NCBI GenBank assembly: GCA_007026445.1 | Contig: VDMD01000009.1 | Span: 744,001 to 808,000 of the forward strand | Direction: 5' to 3' | DNA from: Schizophyllum amplum | Lineage: Eukaryota; Basidiomycota; Agaricomycetes; Agaricales; Schizophyllaceae | DNA: 64,000 bases | Notes under the pieces: generated by a model | The model's input: the letters and a program-made list of their open reading frames with translations, nothing else | Told to the model about the DNA's origin: nothing | Database searches by the model: none | Part shown: positions 34,747 through 46,488 of the stretch, piece after piece | Layout of the letters: each line of letters starts with the position of its first letter | Position numbering within the stretch: the first letter of the stretch is position 1 | Program-made: the position numbers and the translations under genes

Positions 34747-35364
34747 TGATTTGCCCACCGCTGATCTCGGCCTGTACTGGTGCGAGCGGGTCTGGCTGCA
34801 AATTGGACTTGGACTTGAACTTGAACAATGGACATCTCACATGACGTGTCACCTGACGCTCTAATGTATTTCACATGATCGCGCCCCGCATTTGCTTGGC
34901 ACTGAAATTCCAATGGTTCGACCTTGGTTCCCCACATCTTGGGCGCTTAACTTACTTGCGGTATAACTTCGAGATGTAAAGCCTTTCTATAGTCCAACTA
35001 TACTCGTAGCTGTTTTTGCGAAAATGCGGTCCAGGGTGCAGAGGTGAAACCTCGTCTATTCTCCAAAACATGTACTTCACATGCGCGTCTCCATGACCAT
35101 CATCTTCAAATCGCCCAGCACGTCCGACTCCCATTGGCGCAGGTCAAGCCCCCACCCTAAGCCGCGGCAACGGATCGCCGCGTGTTTTGAGTGCAGGAAA
35201 CATGTCGATCCGACGCGGAAGGAAACGTGGGCTTCCGCAAGTTGCTCTTGACCGTCACCGTCTCCCGTCGGACTCGACCAACTTTCAGGCTCGCCGTTCG
35301 TCCTCCTTCGTCTCCTCGTCACTCTCTTCAACCACCGTTCTTTACAACCAGTCATTTGCTCAAC
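34747..35364. other. Spacer between chitin deacetylase genes
   Basis: 3' region of copy 1 and promoter of copy 2; nothing else seen. Confidence 0.5.
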
Positions 35365-36748
35365 ATGTTCACATCTGCGTTCGTCACCCTCGCTGTCAGC
35401 GCCCTCGCCGTCGCGACCCCGGTGAAGAGGGCCCCCGCCGGTGCTATCTACCAGTGCACAGAGCCGAACACGGCTGCGCTGACCTTTGTGCGTGATTTTC
35501 TTTATTACCAAAACGCGTTAATTGCTCACTCGAACCGTCCAGGACGATGGTCCTTGGGAGTACATGTGCGTTAGGCGTGTCGTCCAGACTGCTAGAACGC
35601 GATCTAAACCAGCCTTACCAGCTATGATATCTCTGGAAAGCTCTTGGAGAAAGGTGCTAAGGGAACGTTCTTCATGAGTGCGTGTACTGTCATCTCTTCT
35701 GCACGTTGGCTGACCGTCTTGCATTGTAGACGGCAACAACTGGGGCTGCATTTACGATGAGGACGCCGGTGTGTATAACGTCTTCCCTAGCCTTGTATGC
35801 TGTTTCTGACATGTGTTGTCCAGCTGCGCGTGTCAAGTAGGTCGCGCTCGCGCTATGTCACAAATGTCGCTGAACGCTAGCAGGTACGCATACGACGCCG
35901 GCCACCAAATAGCTAGTCATACGTGGACCCACCCTCACCTGAACGACCTCTCCTGGGATCAGGGTGTGTATCTATTGTTTCCGCCGGCAATCATCAGGCT
36001 GACCCGCGCCTTCAGTGCATGATGAGATGTGGCGCGTCGAGTGTGCGTGCGCTGCTTGGTTGTTTCGCAAGCATCTCAACGCGGTTTTTTATTTATTTAG
36101 CTGCCGTCCAGAAGATCACGGGCGCGGTCCCTGCGTTCATGCGCCCGCGTAAGTCTTCTTCCCACGGACTGGTGATGGGCGTGCACTAACTTGCTGTCGT
36201 GGCAGCGTACGGCGAATTCAATGACCAAGTTCTTGAGGTCGCGGAGCAGCGCGGCCAGAAGGTCATCGTTTGGGACTTTGAGTGCGTTTAGGTTCACGTT
36301 AACCTTGGGCGGTACTCATCAGCATCTTTTCCAGCTCTGGTGACAGTGTTGGTGTCTCGGAGGAGGACAGCAAGAAGCGCTACGATGATACGGTCGCCTC
36401 GCACCCGGACACGATTCTTGCACTCAACCACGAGATCTACTGTACGTACTTTGGCCATGATGTTGCTGTCTCATACTGACCCGCACCTCCTCCTGCAGCG
36501 TCCACTGCGTGCGTTACCATCGTTCCCGTTCCCATAGGCTTGTTCTCATAAATCTGCAGCTATGACGTTCTGCCTTACGCCATCGACCTTCTCCAGGGTG
36601 CTGGCTACAAGCTTGTCACCGTCGCCGGTATGTCCGGTGCATCTCGTCCGCCCTTGTATCGCCTGACACCTTCATAGAGTGCCTCGGTATGGAGCCGTAC
36701 CAGAGCACCGGCCAGCCGAGCGAGAGGGACGATTCGTGGACGTGCTAA
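35365..36748 (+). CDS. Chitin deacetylase (CE4 polysaccharide deacetylase), copy 2
   Basis: Signal peptide MFTSAFVTLAVSALAVA followed by a dibasic site (PVKR) that a Kex2-type protease could cut. CE4 motifs in order: TFDDGP, SHTWTH, RPPYGE, WDFDSGDS and LALNHE. C-terminus DDSWTC. It has more introns than copy 1, including a 10-nt exon (CGTCCACTGC near 36500) that joins IYS to STAYDVLP in frame. The same region of copy 1 is a single exon up to STA. The catalytic residues are intact, so it should be an active secreted enzyme. Two copies side by side suggest a duplication with possible division of expression stages, which the sequence cannot show. Confidence 0.9.
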
Positions 36749-37243
36749 ACGGCCATCAACAACGCCTTCGTCCTTTCGTTCTGCTGCTCTATCAACACGT
36801 CCGCGCTATCAGTTTCTCGATACCCTCAGCTATCATTGACTCGTCTAACATCGACCTCGCCACCTAACGTCGCTTTCCTTCACGCACTAGACCTTCATCC
36901 ACTGACTAGGTACCAGTTAGGTACACACGACTCGAACAAGAATAATATTTACTAGCTCTGCATGTACGCACCACGGGTGTCAGGAAGGACGGTGTTATGC
37001 ATCATCGCTGACATTCTTTACCTACTGTACGGGTAGCCGTTGGTCTTACATGGACGAAGGGGACGTAGACTACTTATTGACATCTAATTCACTATACCAT
37101 GCCCGCGACCAGAAGACGGTGAGAAACGCAGTGTGTGGCCCGCGCCAGATGGGACGAACCGCAAGTCGTTGAACGTTGAACGTTGGATACTGACCACCAA
37201 TAGCCTACTGGTAGCTGACACTTGGGCGCAAAAAGCAAAAATG
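36749..37243. other. Intergenic, no gene seen
   Basis: 3' region of chitin deacetylase 2 up to the second tRNA. Confidence 0.4.
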
Positions 37244-37365
37244 TGACGAGAGTGGGATTCGAACCCACGCCCCGGAGGACCAGATGATTCGGGAGGGAAT
37301 CAGATGTGCCAGCAGATGCTAGCTGATCCTTAGTCTGGCGCCTTAGACCGCTCGGCCATCTCGCC
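37244..37365 (-). tRNA. tRNA-Leu (AAG) with intron, copy 2
   Basis: Identical over all 122 bases, intron included, to the plus-strand copy at 32704-32825; anticodon at 37329-37331. Identity continues a few bases into the 5' flank (CAA) and about 16 bases into the 3' flank (CATTTTTGCTTTTTGC), so the duplicated unit is a little longer than the gene. Confidence 0.93.
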
Positions 37366-38198
37366 TTGAGTGTAGCGCCCCTACGTTGTGCTATGATGGT
37401 CTCGTCGCTCTAAACCTCGATCACGCTGACGCTCGACCGTATGGTCAACTGACCTCGGTTCTGACTCTCGTGAAGCTCTCACGTCTCGCGTATTACCAGT
37501 CTCTCAGCATCACCATGCCAGTCCTCGCACGATGTATCCCTGATGTACCCCGAGAAGCGCTCTCGCTGAGCACAAAAGCTTGATTTAAAGCAGTCTAGTG
37601 CACAAGTTCAGTTCAGACTGACACTGACAGTCACATTCGACCTTCTGTCATCGCCTGCAGAATCACGATACTCTGGACGCCTACCCTGCGGCTACCCACC
37701 GGACGTCACCGAGCTCGCAACGTAACACGATGTCTGGAGTCTGTCCTGCAAGTGGTCACACACAACCCCCCAGAGGCACCCCAACACCAATAGGCCAACG
37801 CGCAGGGCGCTTATGCTCTGCAGAAACAGATGGCGCCTCGTTCAAGGGACGCGTCTCGTCACCGACCGACTGGCAGAAGCACCCTCTTCCCCGCGGTTGA
37901 CTCATCCGGCGCACGCGGTGCATACGTAGCCCGGCGCGACGCAGGGCGCGTTGGCGGGTGATGGGGGCGCTGAGCGGCGTGGAGGCCGCGGTGTCGTCAA
38001 TCACCCGATGTAGGGCCCGCACGCTATTCAAGATCTTCGAGGGATATGACGCGGGGGCGGGCGCCGATATATAAGGGTGAGGGCGAAGAAGGCTAAAACT
38101 TCCTTACACGCCCACGCTGCCCAAGGACGACGTACTTGGCTCCTCGACCGCCCGCTCGACTCTGCTCTAGCGACCCGCGTCGGTTGTTTTGCCACGCC
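37366..38198. other. Intergenic, putative promoter
   Basis: No gene recognised. A TATATAA box at 38068-38074 may serve the small gene starting at 38199. Confidence 0.4.
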
Positions 38199-38695
38199 AT
38201 GTTCTCTAACCGTGCTCCCTCATCACTGCCGTCTGTCAACACGCCCATGAGTGGCTCTGGGACCCCACTAGCGGACGCGCTCATAGCGCCGCATCCTCCG
38301 CCATGTACCCCATCTGGTGAGTTGATGGACTCTGGTGGTATACTCCTCGTATTGAGTAGGAAATCACAGCATACGCAGGCGCCGCCTCAGCACGGAGTAT
38401 CAGCGAGTCGGACCTTCATAGTCTGAACCAAAAACTAGCCAGCCATGTGAGTACCCCGACCCCGGCCCTTCTCTCATCTTCAGGGCGCGAGCTCTTCCAC
38501 ACATGCCGCTGTATATGCTCCCACAACTATACCATTTCTCGATATCCATGTCATTCGATCTCTTGCTCCTCGCATGTGCAACTCTCAAAGCACAGTGCTG
38601 ACATGATCGTACCATAGTCCGCCCGCGCACAAGGCGGCAATGCTTCCGCCCCAAATCAGACTCCACAGAATCAGACACCGCAGAGCAGTAGATGA
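38199..38695 (+). CDS. Small protein of unknown function
   Basis: Three exons (38199-38316, 38370-38446, 38618-38695) with good GTGAG donors join in frame to 90 residues. I do not recognise it. The N-terminus is rich in Ser and Pro (NRAPSSLPSVNTPMSGSGTP). The middle ARSISESDLHSLNQKLASH could form a short helix. The C-terminus is polar with NQTPQNQTPQSS repeats. No signal peptide, membrane segment or cysteine. A TATATAA box lies 125 nt upstream. The second intron is unusually long for this window (171 nt). It may be a real small regulatory or disordered protein, or a chance assembly. Confidence 0.45.
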
Positions 38696-39368
38696 GCCCT
38701 GTGACTCCCGCTCGCCTGAAAAGCTCAGTGGCGTGTCCCTCTGGCATTCTCGCTTGCCATGGAGCAATCTGGCAACACGGACAACGGCCTCCGAGTAGCT
38801 GCCGGGGACGACATGCGATTCCGTCACAGGCGAATGACGTCCTCCGAGTTCTAGGGCTGCCCTGCTGTCGCACGCAAGTCGCACGCACGGACTGCATTCT
38901 TACGATAACATGGTGTACCACATAATAATGTACGATTCCTTTTGATTTCTTACGTCTTCCTGTCGCTCGCAGTTCCAGTCATACCCCATCTTCCATTGTC
39001 ATACTCTAGATTACGCATGGACTGCATAACAAGGTTTTCTCTAGTGACTCTTTTGAAGATAAACAGTTTGTAAACAGTTCATAAAACAAGCGCGGCTAAG
39101 ACTTTGATACGTACTATAATATAACGGCCGTCGGTGCGCGACGTGCCTTCGCAAAAGGCATGGCTGCCCAAGGGCTGCCCTCACGCTGCCCTGGCATGTC
39201 TGGCTTAATAGAAAGGTGGCAGTTCTATGAAGTGATCAGCTGGTGGACGGCTGCAGAGAGCTCTGAGTCTGCCTACACCGCGCGGCATGTACGAGGAGAT
39301 AACAAACTCAGATGACCGTGGGAGCAGCGGCATGTGACTTTACCACGGAGTCTCGCGTTTATCCGACG
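38696..39368. other. Intergenic, nothing recognised
   Basis: AT-richer stretch with no coding signal, ending at the hAT-like element. Confidence 0.4.
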
Positions 39369-39859
39369 TTCGACTCTAGTGTTGCCGACGAGTCGAGTTC
39401 AAGTTCGAGTCGAGTTTGCAACTCGATGATGTAACTCGATTGGCGCGCGGCAAAAGCCGAAAGGGCTGTCGGCCTTAACCCTTGGTAGTCCCTCGTCGGA
39501 AAACGACATACAGCCCTCACCCGGATGAGATTCCTGTGCATAACATTACATGAGGGCCTCCAACAGCGTTGCATGGGCACTTGAACAGTTCTGGCCCTCG
39601 ATTATCATGCTGCGGCAACTGCCGAAAGGACAGTCCTCGTCGAACAGCCCTCCCTTGCGTCGAAATAATGGTATTGGTCAACATCGTCAACTTGGGGTGT
39701 CTGACCTCGCTTCTCTCCTTACGCCTTCGTCGGTCAAGGTCAGGTCAAGGTGCAGCGCTGCGTTGCCTCAGGCAGCCCACGTGCTACACATCATCGAGTT
39801 GAACTCGACTCGACTCGATGACCGAGTTAACTCGACTCGTCGGCAACACTATTCGACTC
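39369..39859. mobile_element. 475-bp non-autonomous hAT-like element with 8-bp target duplication
   Basis: The element runs 39377-39851. It begins TAGTGTTGCCGACGAGTCGAG and ends with the reverse complement (CTCGACTCGTCGGCAACACTA). It is flanked by a perfect direct repeat TTCGACTC (39369-39376 and 39852-39859). An 8-bp duplication and ends of the form TAGTG fit the hAT superfamily. The interior has many GAGTCGAGTT-type units in both orientations near the ends and no coding capacity. Confidence 0.88.
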
Positions 39860-40308
39860 CAACCAAGATACAGAGCTCTATCCATCAGCACTCCCTACAT
39901 GAACGCTGCATTCTGATCTTCCACGTCTCTCATTAGCTCGATATAAGCAACCAATGAGTTTTGGCGCGCTGAAGCGCAATTGTAGGTACATCTAACGGCT
40001 TTATCGCGCGGCCGCGGCGGATCTCTCCTAGCCTCTCCTCGAACAAACGGACCGCCGCAGATGTGAGGCTCATACAGCTGCATGCTGCCTCCCGTCAAAC
40101 TCTCGTGTATTAGCTCTTCGCTACTAGCTCTATACCATTGGATGGTCGGGAGTGTGACTGGTCGAAATGTGATGCGCCTGATGCCATCTATCTACCAAGG
40201 ACCGAACCACGGCTCAGAATTCTATACCCTCGGTCACCTGTGGATAGCCACGCTATATGTGCTCGACGGTGAGCATGCGAACGCCAGATACTCTCCCTTG
40301 TGCCCGTC
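39860..40308. other. Promoter region of the DUF6534 gene
   Basis: No gene seen; a CTATATG stretch near 40252 could act as a TATA element. Confidence 0.35.
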
Positions 40309-42072
40309 ATGACCTCCGCAGCCCCTCCCACCGACTTACCGTCGGGACCTGCGCTCAACCCGTTGCTTCTGTGCGTGATCTGTCCAGGATCGTAGGGAAG
40401 GATCTAACGAGGACTCACATAGGACTGGTCCTGACGTAGGTGAACATCTCTGTGCAAAGCGAAGTCGGACTTATCCCGAGCTGTAGTTGGTCGGATACCT
40501 CTTCAGCTACGCCCTGTTCGGCGTTCTGGGCGTACAGACATGTACGTAAACGTATTTTCTACCCCTTCCCTCTTCGTCCTAACGCTGCTGCAGATCTGTA
40601 CTATGTACGATACCCCTCCGATGGTCGTGCACTGAGGATGTTCGGTTCGTCCCTGCTACCGTTCTACACCGATCATCATTTACAGCGCACTCCATAGTTC
40701 TGGCCATCTTCCTGGTCGAGTGCCTCACCACCGTGTTGATGACGTATTCTGCTTGGGCAACCTTTGTGTCTGGATGGGGGAACCCGATGGCTTTGCTGGG
40801 AATCCCGGGGTCGTCCGCCGCTCTCAACCCCATTGCAGGATGTCGTGCGTCCACCTTCTCATGGCACTGTCGCTCCCACTTATACTTGAACTCCTAGTCT
40901 TTTCAAGCATACACTTCTTCTATGCATGGCGGATTCATCGACTAGTCGAAAGCGTCGTAGTGCCCGCTGCAGTCGTCTTCGTGAGAATGGCCTTTTCAAG
41001 CGCTAAGCACACGAGTTGAAGGTTCTCCGTCTAGGTCTCCCTCGCGCAGCTGGGCATATGCTTTTATGTCAGCACGAAGGTGCGCTGGACAAGTCATAGT
41101 CGCGCCCGGTAATGACTGACCTTCGACCAGTTCGCCAGAGCGTCTTCCCTCATGGACGTCAGTGGTGCGCTTGACAACGTATACATCGTATGTTCTCTAC
41201 GCGTCGCGGCCGGTGCACAGCTCATCAACAATGCCCAGACCTGGCTGAGCACCAGCGCATTCTGCGATGTTCTGGTGTCTGGAGCGTTGCTTCATGTCGT
41301 CCGTTTGCTTCATCGTGTGCGCGTACTTTGCTCACATACCCGGTCCAGCTTATTCGTGCGAAAAGCCAGCTTGCTATGATGCACACCCGGCCTCTCATCT
41401 CGCGCATCATTACATTGACTATGGAGACAACCGCGCTTACGACGGTTGCGGCTGCCGTCAGTGCTGTGTTGAGCGCGACGCTGCCGATGACACGGTTTCA
41501 CTTCATGATGTTGGTCGTCCTTTGGAATCATATGTCTGGTATACTGAATGCCACGCTCAGGTTTCTTATTCTGATGAAGATGTGGGTATACGTTCTTCTT
41601 GACACGCCTAGTTTGCTTGACGCTTTTTACTGTCCTTCGGATGCGTCCAGTCTGCCTATTATGAGCACTGCGGCAACGCTAACGACCCCAACAGATACTC
41701 CAACACGCTTCTGGTCACTCTGAACGCACGAAACGCGCACAGGCAGACCCTTGAGGGGAGCACAGAGGTTGTCTTCTGGAGCGATCAGACCGACCTACCG
41801 ATGTCGGGCCACTCCTTCGCGCCGACATTAGGGACGCGCTTTCGCGAGACGGACGGGCCGCGATACTGCGATACAGAAGGAACAGCTTCTATGCCCGCGA
41901 TGCAGTTTGCTCTACCACTGCAGGAAAGAAGAAGGGGGAGAACTAGCGGTGAGGACGCGACGGTGAGTCTACTTAATCGGGAAGAAAGTACATGTGGCTG
42001 ACCATGTTCTAGACGGACGATGCGAGCGTTCTCAAGCAAGATATTGAGTCGACGTCGGAGCACTGGAAGTGA
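40309..42072 (+). CDS. DUF6534-type seven-helix membrane protein
   Basis: About ten exons. N-terminus MTSAAPPTDLPSGPALNPLLL, then TGPDLVGYLFSYALFGVLGVQTYLYYVRYPSD, SIVLAIFLVECLTTVLMTYSAWATF, CLFSSIHFFYAWRIHRL, VSLAQLGICFYVSTK, STSAFCDVLVSGALLHVVRLLHR, LISRIITLTMETTALTTVAAAVSAVL and a final ILMKIYSNTLLVTLNARN. This pattern of seven membrane spans, the CDVLI-like segment, the METT...T helix and the YSNTLLVTLNAR motif before a polar tail is what I know from DUF6534 proteins of mushrooms. Their function is unknown. Exon 2 is only 13 nt (40423-40435). Without it the frame stops. The join before YSNTLL uses a longer intron of about 110 nt and is the least certain point. Confidence 0.8.
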
Positions 42073-42241
42073 CCGTTGTACTTTATGACACCTCTGTAAT
42101 TCTATGTATTGTCCGCCATATACGGGAATAACACAGCCAGTCTTTCAGTTTGACTTGTATTCACCGCCCAACGTAACTGCATAGGTGTGGGTGCAAGACT
42201 GCTGTGCCAGAACACGATCCACGTTCATACAGATGTTTTCT

Positions 42242-45029
42242 TCACGTCGAACTCCCTCTCCGCTGCCTACCCAAGTCCGGCGGCGAAGCCTTGAACAGTA
42301 GTGTGCAAGGAGATCCTTCGGAAACCCGTGGACGCTTCTCCGGCGTCTCGAGCCAACCCTCGTCGAGCTTCCGCTTGTCGCTTTGAGCAGGACCAAAGAA
42401 CGGATCCTGCGCTGGCCCACCGAATGGGCTTTTTGTCGGGCTCGCAAGCGGGCTCAAACTGGCAAATGGACGCTTTGGACTGCCTGAGGGAGTCCTCGCA
42501 CCGAACAGGCTCTTCGGGGGCGAGAGCGAGTCGTCGGGGTCCACCAGCATGTTCGCGAACGTCCGTTCAGGGCTAGCGAAAGGACTGGTGCGTTTGCTTC
42601 CGGAGAGGCGGGGACTGCTGAACCGTGGAGACGCCCGTCGTCGCTGGTCCTCTATCGCCTCTTCGAAGATGCGCCGGATCGCGTCGTGCGTTACGTTCGG
42701 TGTCTCCGGCATGACCAAATGCACCTTTTCGTCCTTGGTAGTCGCCTCGCCCGACATCATAGTCGATTCACCGTCCGCCGCAGTCGCCCCGTCCGCCACG
42801 AAGGTCAAGTCGTGCCCGAAGATGGCGTCCCGTAACCTGCGAGCGCACGGCTTCATATCGCGGAAGTACGGCGTGAAATCGTCCAGGACGCGTTCAAAGG
42901 CGGAGGAGGAGTACACCTGGGCGGCCTTAGTCTTCGCGAGCTCGGCGTACTCCCTCCCGTCATCCCAAACGCCCAGAGCGGTGTCCCAGGCGCCCACTGC
43001 CGTGTCCGCGAGCACGATCTCCGCGCTACCGGGGCCGGTGAAGGTAACACAGATGGCGAGGAAGGTGTAGAAGAAAGACTCAAGGTCGTCTGCAGGGCGG
43101 TGTGTGGCGGACGCACTGTCGTCAGCGAGAACGCGGATGGACATGGCGGGAACAGTGCCCTGTGATAAGAGTGGTCAGTGGCTGATTGATCGATTGTAGT
43201 GAGAGAATAAGACTGACTGTGCGTATGCCTGTCTGTAAGCTCTCGCCATTTGCGCTAAGGCGAGAGGCTTTTTCGAGGTCGATGAGAAGTCCGCGGCGGC
43301 GGGGCTTTCGCGATCCGAGGTGAGCGTCAGGCGTCGGGCGGTAGAGCATGATGTTGGAAATCCAGACGTCCTGGTGAAGGATGTTTCGCTCAACGAGGTT
43401 CTCATGCGCTGTCGTAGTATCAGCCACGACAGCAGTGCCTCATTAATAACCAACTTACCAGTGAGAGCATCAACAAATGCACCGAGCAGCTCCTCTTTAC
43501 TCTCGAAGCATTCAAGTTTCTCAGCGAAGGGAGACATCACATATCGTTGATGCAGCCGCGTCTCGCACTGCAGGTCGCCATCGCCTGCCGTCAGATGTTT
43601 TCGCATGTTTGCTGTCGAGTCCAACTGGCCGTCAACACACACGGTTTCGTGCGCAACAAGTCGGGGTATGCCCTCGACCGAGCCGTCAAGCTCTCGCAGA
43701 ATCTCCATCTCAGAGTCAACGCTGCCCTCGATGACCCATGTGTCCTTCATGACGAGCTCGGCACCCTCACGCCGCACTCGCCGACACACGGTACCTGCGC
43801 CACGAATGCGGTCAGAGGCAAAGACGGTGTCAAGCACTTCGTACTCTTGCCCGCCAACGGTGGTGTACTCTCGCTCGTCGATCTTGGTAGACAAGGTGGT
43901 GTCGAGACCGAGCTGAGCGGGCGTGCAAAAGAGCAAGCCGGTGAGGACGCGGAGGAAGAGGAGCGGCTGCATGGTGTGATAGATGGGTGCGGAAGCGACG
44001 ATGCCTCCATGGTCGAGGACGACCAGGCGTAGCGCGTTGGCACACAGAGTGAGTCCAGGAATGTTGCGCCTACCCGGCTGGTTGGAGAACATCGGGTTTC
44101 CCGCGTCGATAGCGCGCTCCAAAGCGCTGGGTATCCCGTCGTCTGGTTCAGGATCCGGCGGACCATACTCTGCGGAATCGTCTTCTTCCGAGTAGTCGTC
44201 TTCCAAGTCGCCCTCCTCCAAGTCGTCTTCAGGCTTATCGACTACGGGCTCGACCTCGATGGTCCCGTCATCGAATGAGCCTTCGGAGAGGAAGGAAATA
44301 GCTGATGTAGGTCGCCTGTGCGCAACATCTCGAGCTGATGGGGTCACATGGGCACAGGAAAGGATTGAGGACCATTCATGATCATCACTCGTGGATGCAT
44401 CGCCGACCCGCAGAACAAGGTCGGGCAACGGACAAGGCCTATCAGCATCGTCTTCGTCGCTGTCGGATGCGTGGTCCATAGTTGCAAACCGAATGGCCGA
44501 CCAAGTCCTGACCGGAAGGTCCTTGGTATCAACATGAAGTGTTTGCAGCGCTTCCAAGGTCCGTTCCCTCAAAAAGTTGAGGGCTTCAGCCAGGCCAGCA
44601 GTAATGCTGTCCATGTATTCATCGTCGAGCACTGCACTAGTCTTTAGTTCATGTAACGAGATGAGGGGGTGAAGATGACTCACTAGTATCGCCTGCTTCG
44701 CTCCAGCGGGGGAGCACTGCGTCCATGGCCGTTGCTATGTTCTTGGGTGCGTTCGGATGTTCATCACTAGAATGGCGCTGTATGATCTCCTGCAAAGTCT
44801 CGTATAGCCTTTCTGCGGGTGCGGGAAGCACCTCATCGCTGAAAAGATGTTCGATGAGGCCCTCGGCGTCAAGGATCATGCTTTCAGCGAGATAGCTCTC
44901 GAGTACAAGGGCCATGTTGGATGGGGAAAGATGCAAGGGAGCGGGGCCTTTCAGCTTCAAAGGGATCGGCGCAATCTCTCCTTTGTGGCGATAAAAGGCC
45001 GACTGAGCGAAGGTGGCGGTTCGTGACAA
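42242..45029 (-). CDS. FunK1-type fungal protein kinase
   Basis: About five exons, around 850 residues. N-terminal region with helices, then a long acidic stretch, then a kinase-like fold. The motif expected as HRD reads LVERNILHQDVWISNIML, followed by RGLLIDLEKAS in the position of the metal-binding DxD/DFG-like block. ADDLESFFYTFLAICV is the helix after the activation segment that is typical of FunK1 kinases. The C-terminal tail is rich in SPxK/SPF repeats and basic residues (PEKRPRV). FunK1 kinases are an expanded family in multicellular mushrooms and have no assigned substrates. Replacement of Arg by Gln in HRD may alter activity. Start at 45029 or at the internal ATG 44915 (MALVLESYLAES); the latter resembles usual family starts better. 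Confidence 0.82.
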
Positions 45030-45372
45030 GGCGGTGAAGGTCGTGGCCTAGTTTGTCAACGCAGTGGCCGCCCCTGTCGCCGGCTATCACCGAATAATGA
45101 ACGCGTCCTCTGCTTTGTTCGGGACAGTGTTCAGCACACATCCAGCAGGTGTCTTTACTGCTGTTGTGTTCTCAAGAGGCCTCGATACATAGCTATGGCC
45201 AAAATCAATATCTCAGCGCGATGAACACGCGCGCGTCATTGGCGACTCGAACGCGTCGTACTCAAGCATCATGTGACCGTGCCAGCTTAACACGGGACGT
45301 GTGGCGTCGCGCGTCAGTCTATGACATCATACCTCCATCGCGTCACTGCGCGTGCTTCCCGCTTCCGTCTCG
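45030..45372. other. Divergent promoter region
   Basis: Between the FunK1 kinase (minus) and the small gene at 45461 (plus). No gene seen. Confidence 0.45.
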
Positions 45373-45380
45373 TTTATAAG
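45373..45380 (+). promoter_or_regulatory. TATA-like box of the 82-residue gene
   Basis: TTTATAAG about 85 nt upstream of the ATG at 45461. Confidence 0.4.
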
Positions 45381-45460
45381 GCTCGCCAAGTTGTCGTCGA
45401 GAACATAACTTACCCGCCCACTTGTCATTTGCATAACCACTTTCTTCATCAATCATCATC

Positions 45461-45852
45461 ATGTCTAGCGGCGTTGGCACTGGCACTCAATCCCCTTCGC
45501 TCGAAGCCACTGGCGAGCAGGTCCCGATGGGCGCGTCAAGCGTGAACTCGGTCGGCAAGGATATCCCTGTCGTAAACGATGAGAAGGATCAGCGAGGAGG
45601 TGTGTCTACAAGCCCTTTTGCAGAATGCGGGTTGCTGACCATATGCCTGCAGCGTACTTCGACGAAGCCAAATCTGTACGTGTAGACAACAATGCTCAAT
45701 CCCTCTGCGACAGTGGATCCCCCTTGTTATCCCTAGCCCATCATACGATACTAACCTTGCTCCAGGGAGAGACAAAACCCAAGCGCGAGATGAAGGGTGA
45801 GAGCCTCGCACAGAAGTTCGAGAGCGACCCGAACCGGAGAGACCTGCAGTAG
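45461..45852 (+). CDS. Small hydrophilic protein of unknown function (82 residues)
   Basis: Three exons (45461-45599, 45653-45675, 45766-45852) join in frame to 82 residues. I do not recognise a named family. The N-terminal half is rich in Ser, Gly and Thr (SGVGTGTQSPSLEATGEQ). The C-terminal half is charged and likely helical (GAYFDEAKSGETKPKREMKG, then SLAQKFESDPNRRDLQ). No signal peptide or membrane span. The good splice signals, a 23-nt middle exon in frame and the TATA-like box make it credible. The charged composition suggests a stress or disordered protein, which is only a guess. Confidence 0.65.
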
Positions 45853-46488
45853 AGCCCCCGTTATTCCCTTCTGTGGATGTCATCCGGCATAAATCAATGT
45901 ATTTCTAGAACAGCACTCAGTCATATCACTGTTCCATTCACTATTAGGCATGATCGATGATCAGTAAGGAATGACTCCCCAGGTGTGCGTCAAAAGAACT
46001 GTAGCGTGTACGCGCGCGACTCGCTGCTGGTGGTATGGTGGTGATCACTATTACCCAAGCAGTCCCTGAGAAACCTGCCGGGTCACTTGCCTTCCACCCC
46101 GCTTTTTCTAGCCTTGAGCGTACACGACCCTCTGCTAACGCTTTCTGTAACGGCAGATCACCGTGAAATACACTTGACGATGCAAAATCGACAGGACACC
46201 GCTTTTAGACTCGTTGTCCCATTCTATTGCCTCAAGCTTTCGGCCCACAGCGAGCATGTCAATGCTTCCTGAACGTTAGGGCTTGTTTCGTAACAACGTT
46301 CAGGCCTAAGCCATGCTGATGCTGCGCTGCCCCCTCAGACGCATAAGTAGAAGCCCAAAAGCTGCGTCGCATGAACCCACCGTCCCACTTCCTCGCAAAG
46401 CGCTTCTGGTGAGCCGTCCCCTTCCTGGACTGAGCTTTTAGTCGCTCAGCCTCTTCTGCCGAACTTAATATCTTCAGCGCCCTCCACA
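45853..46488. other. Intergenic, no gene seen
   Basis: Contains the promoter of the gene at 46489. Overlapping short frames only. Confidence 0.4.
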
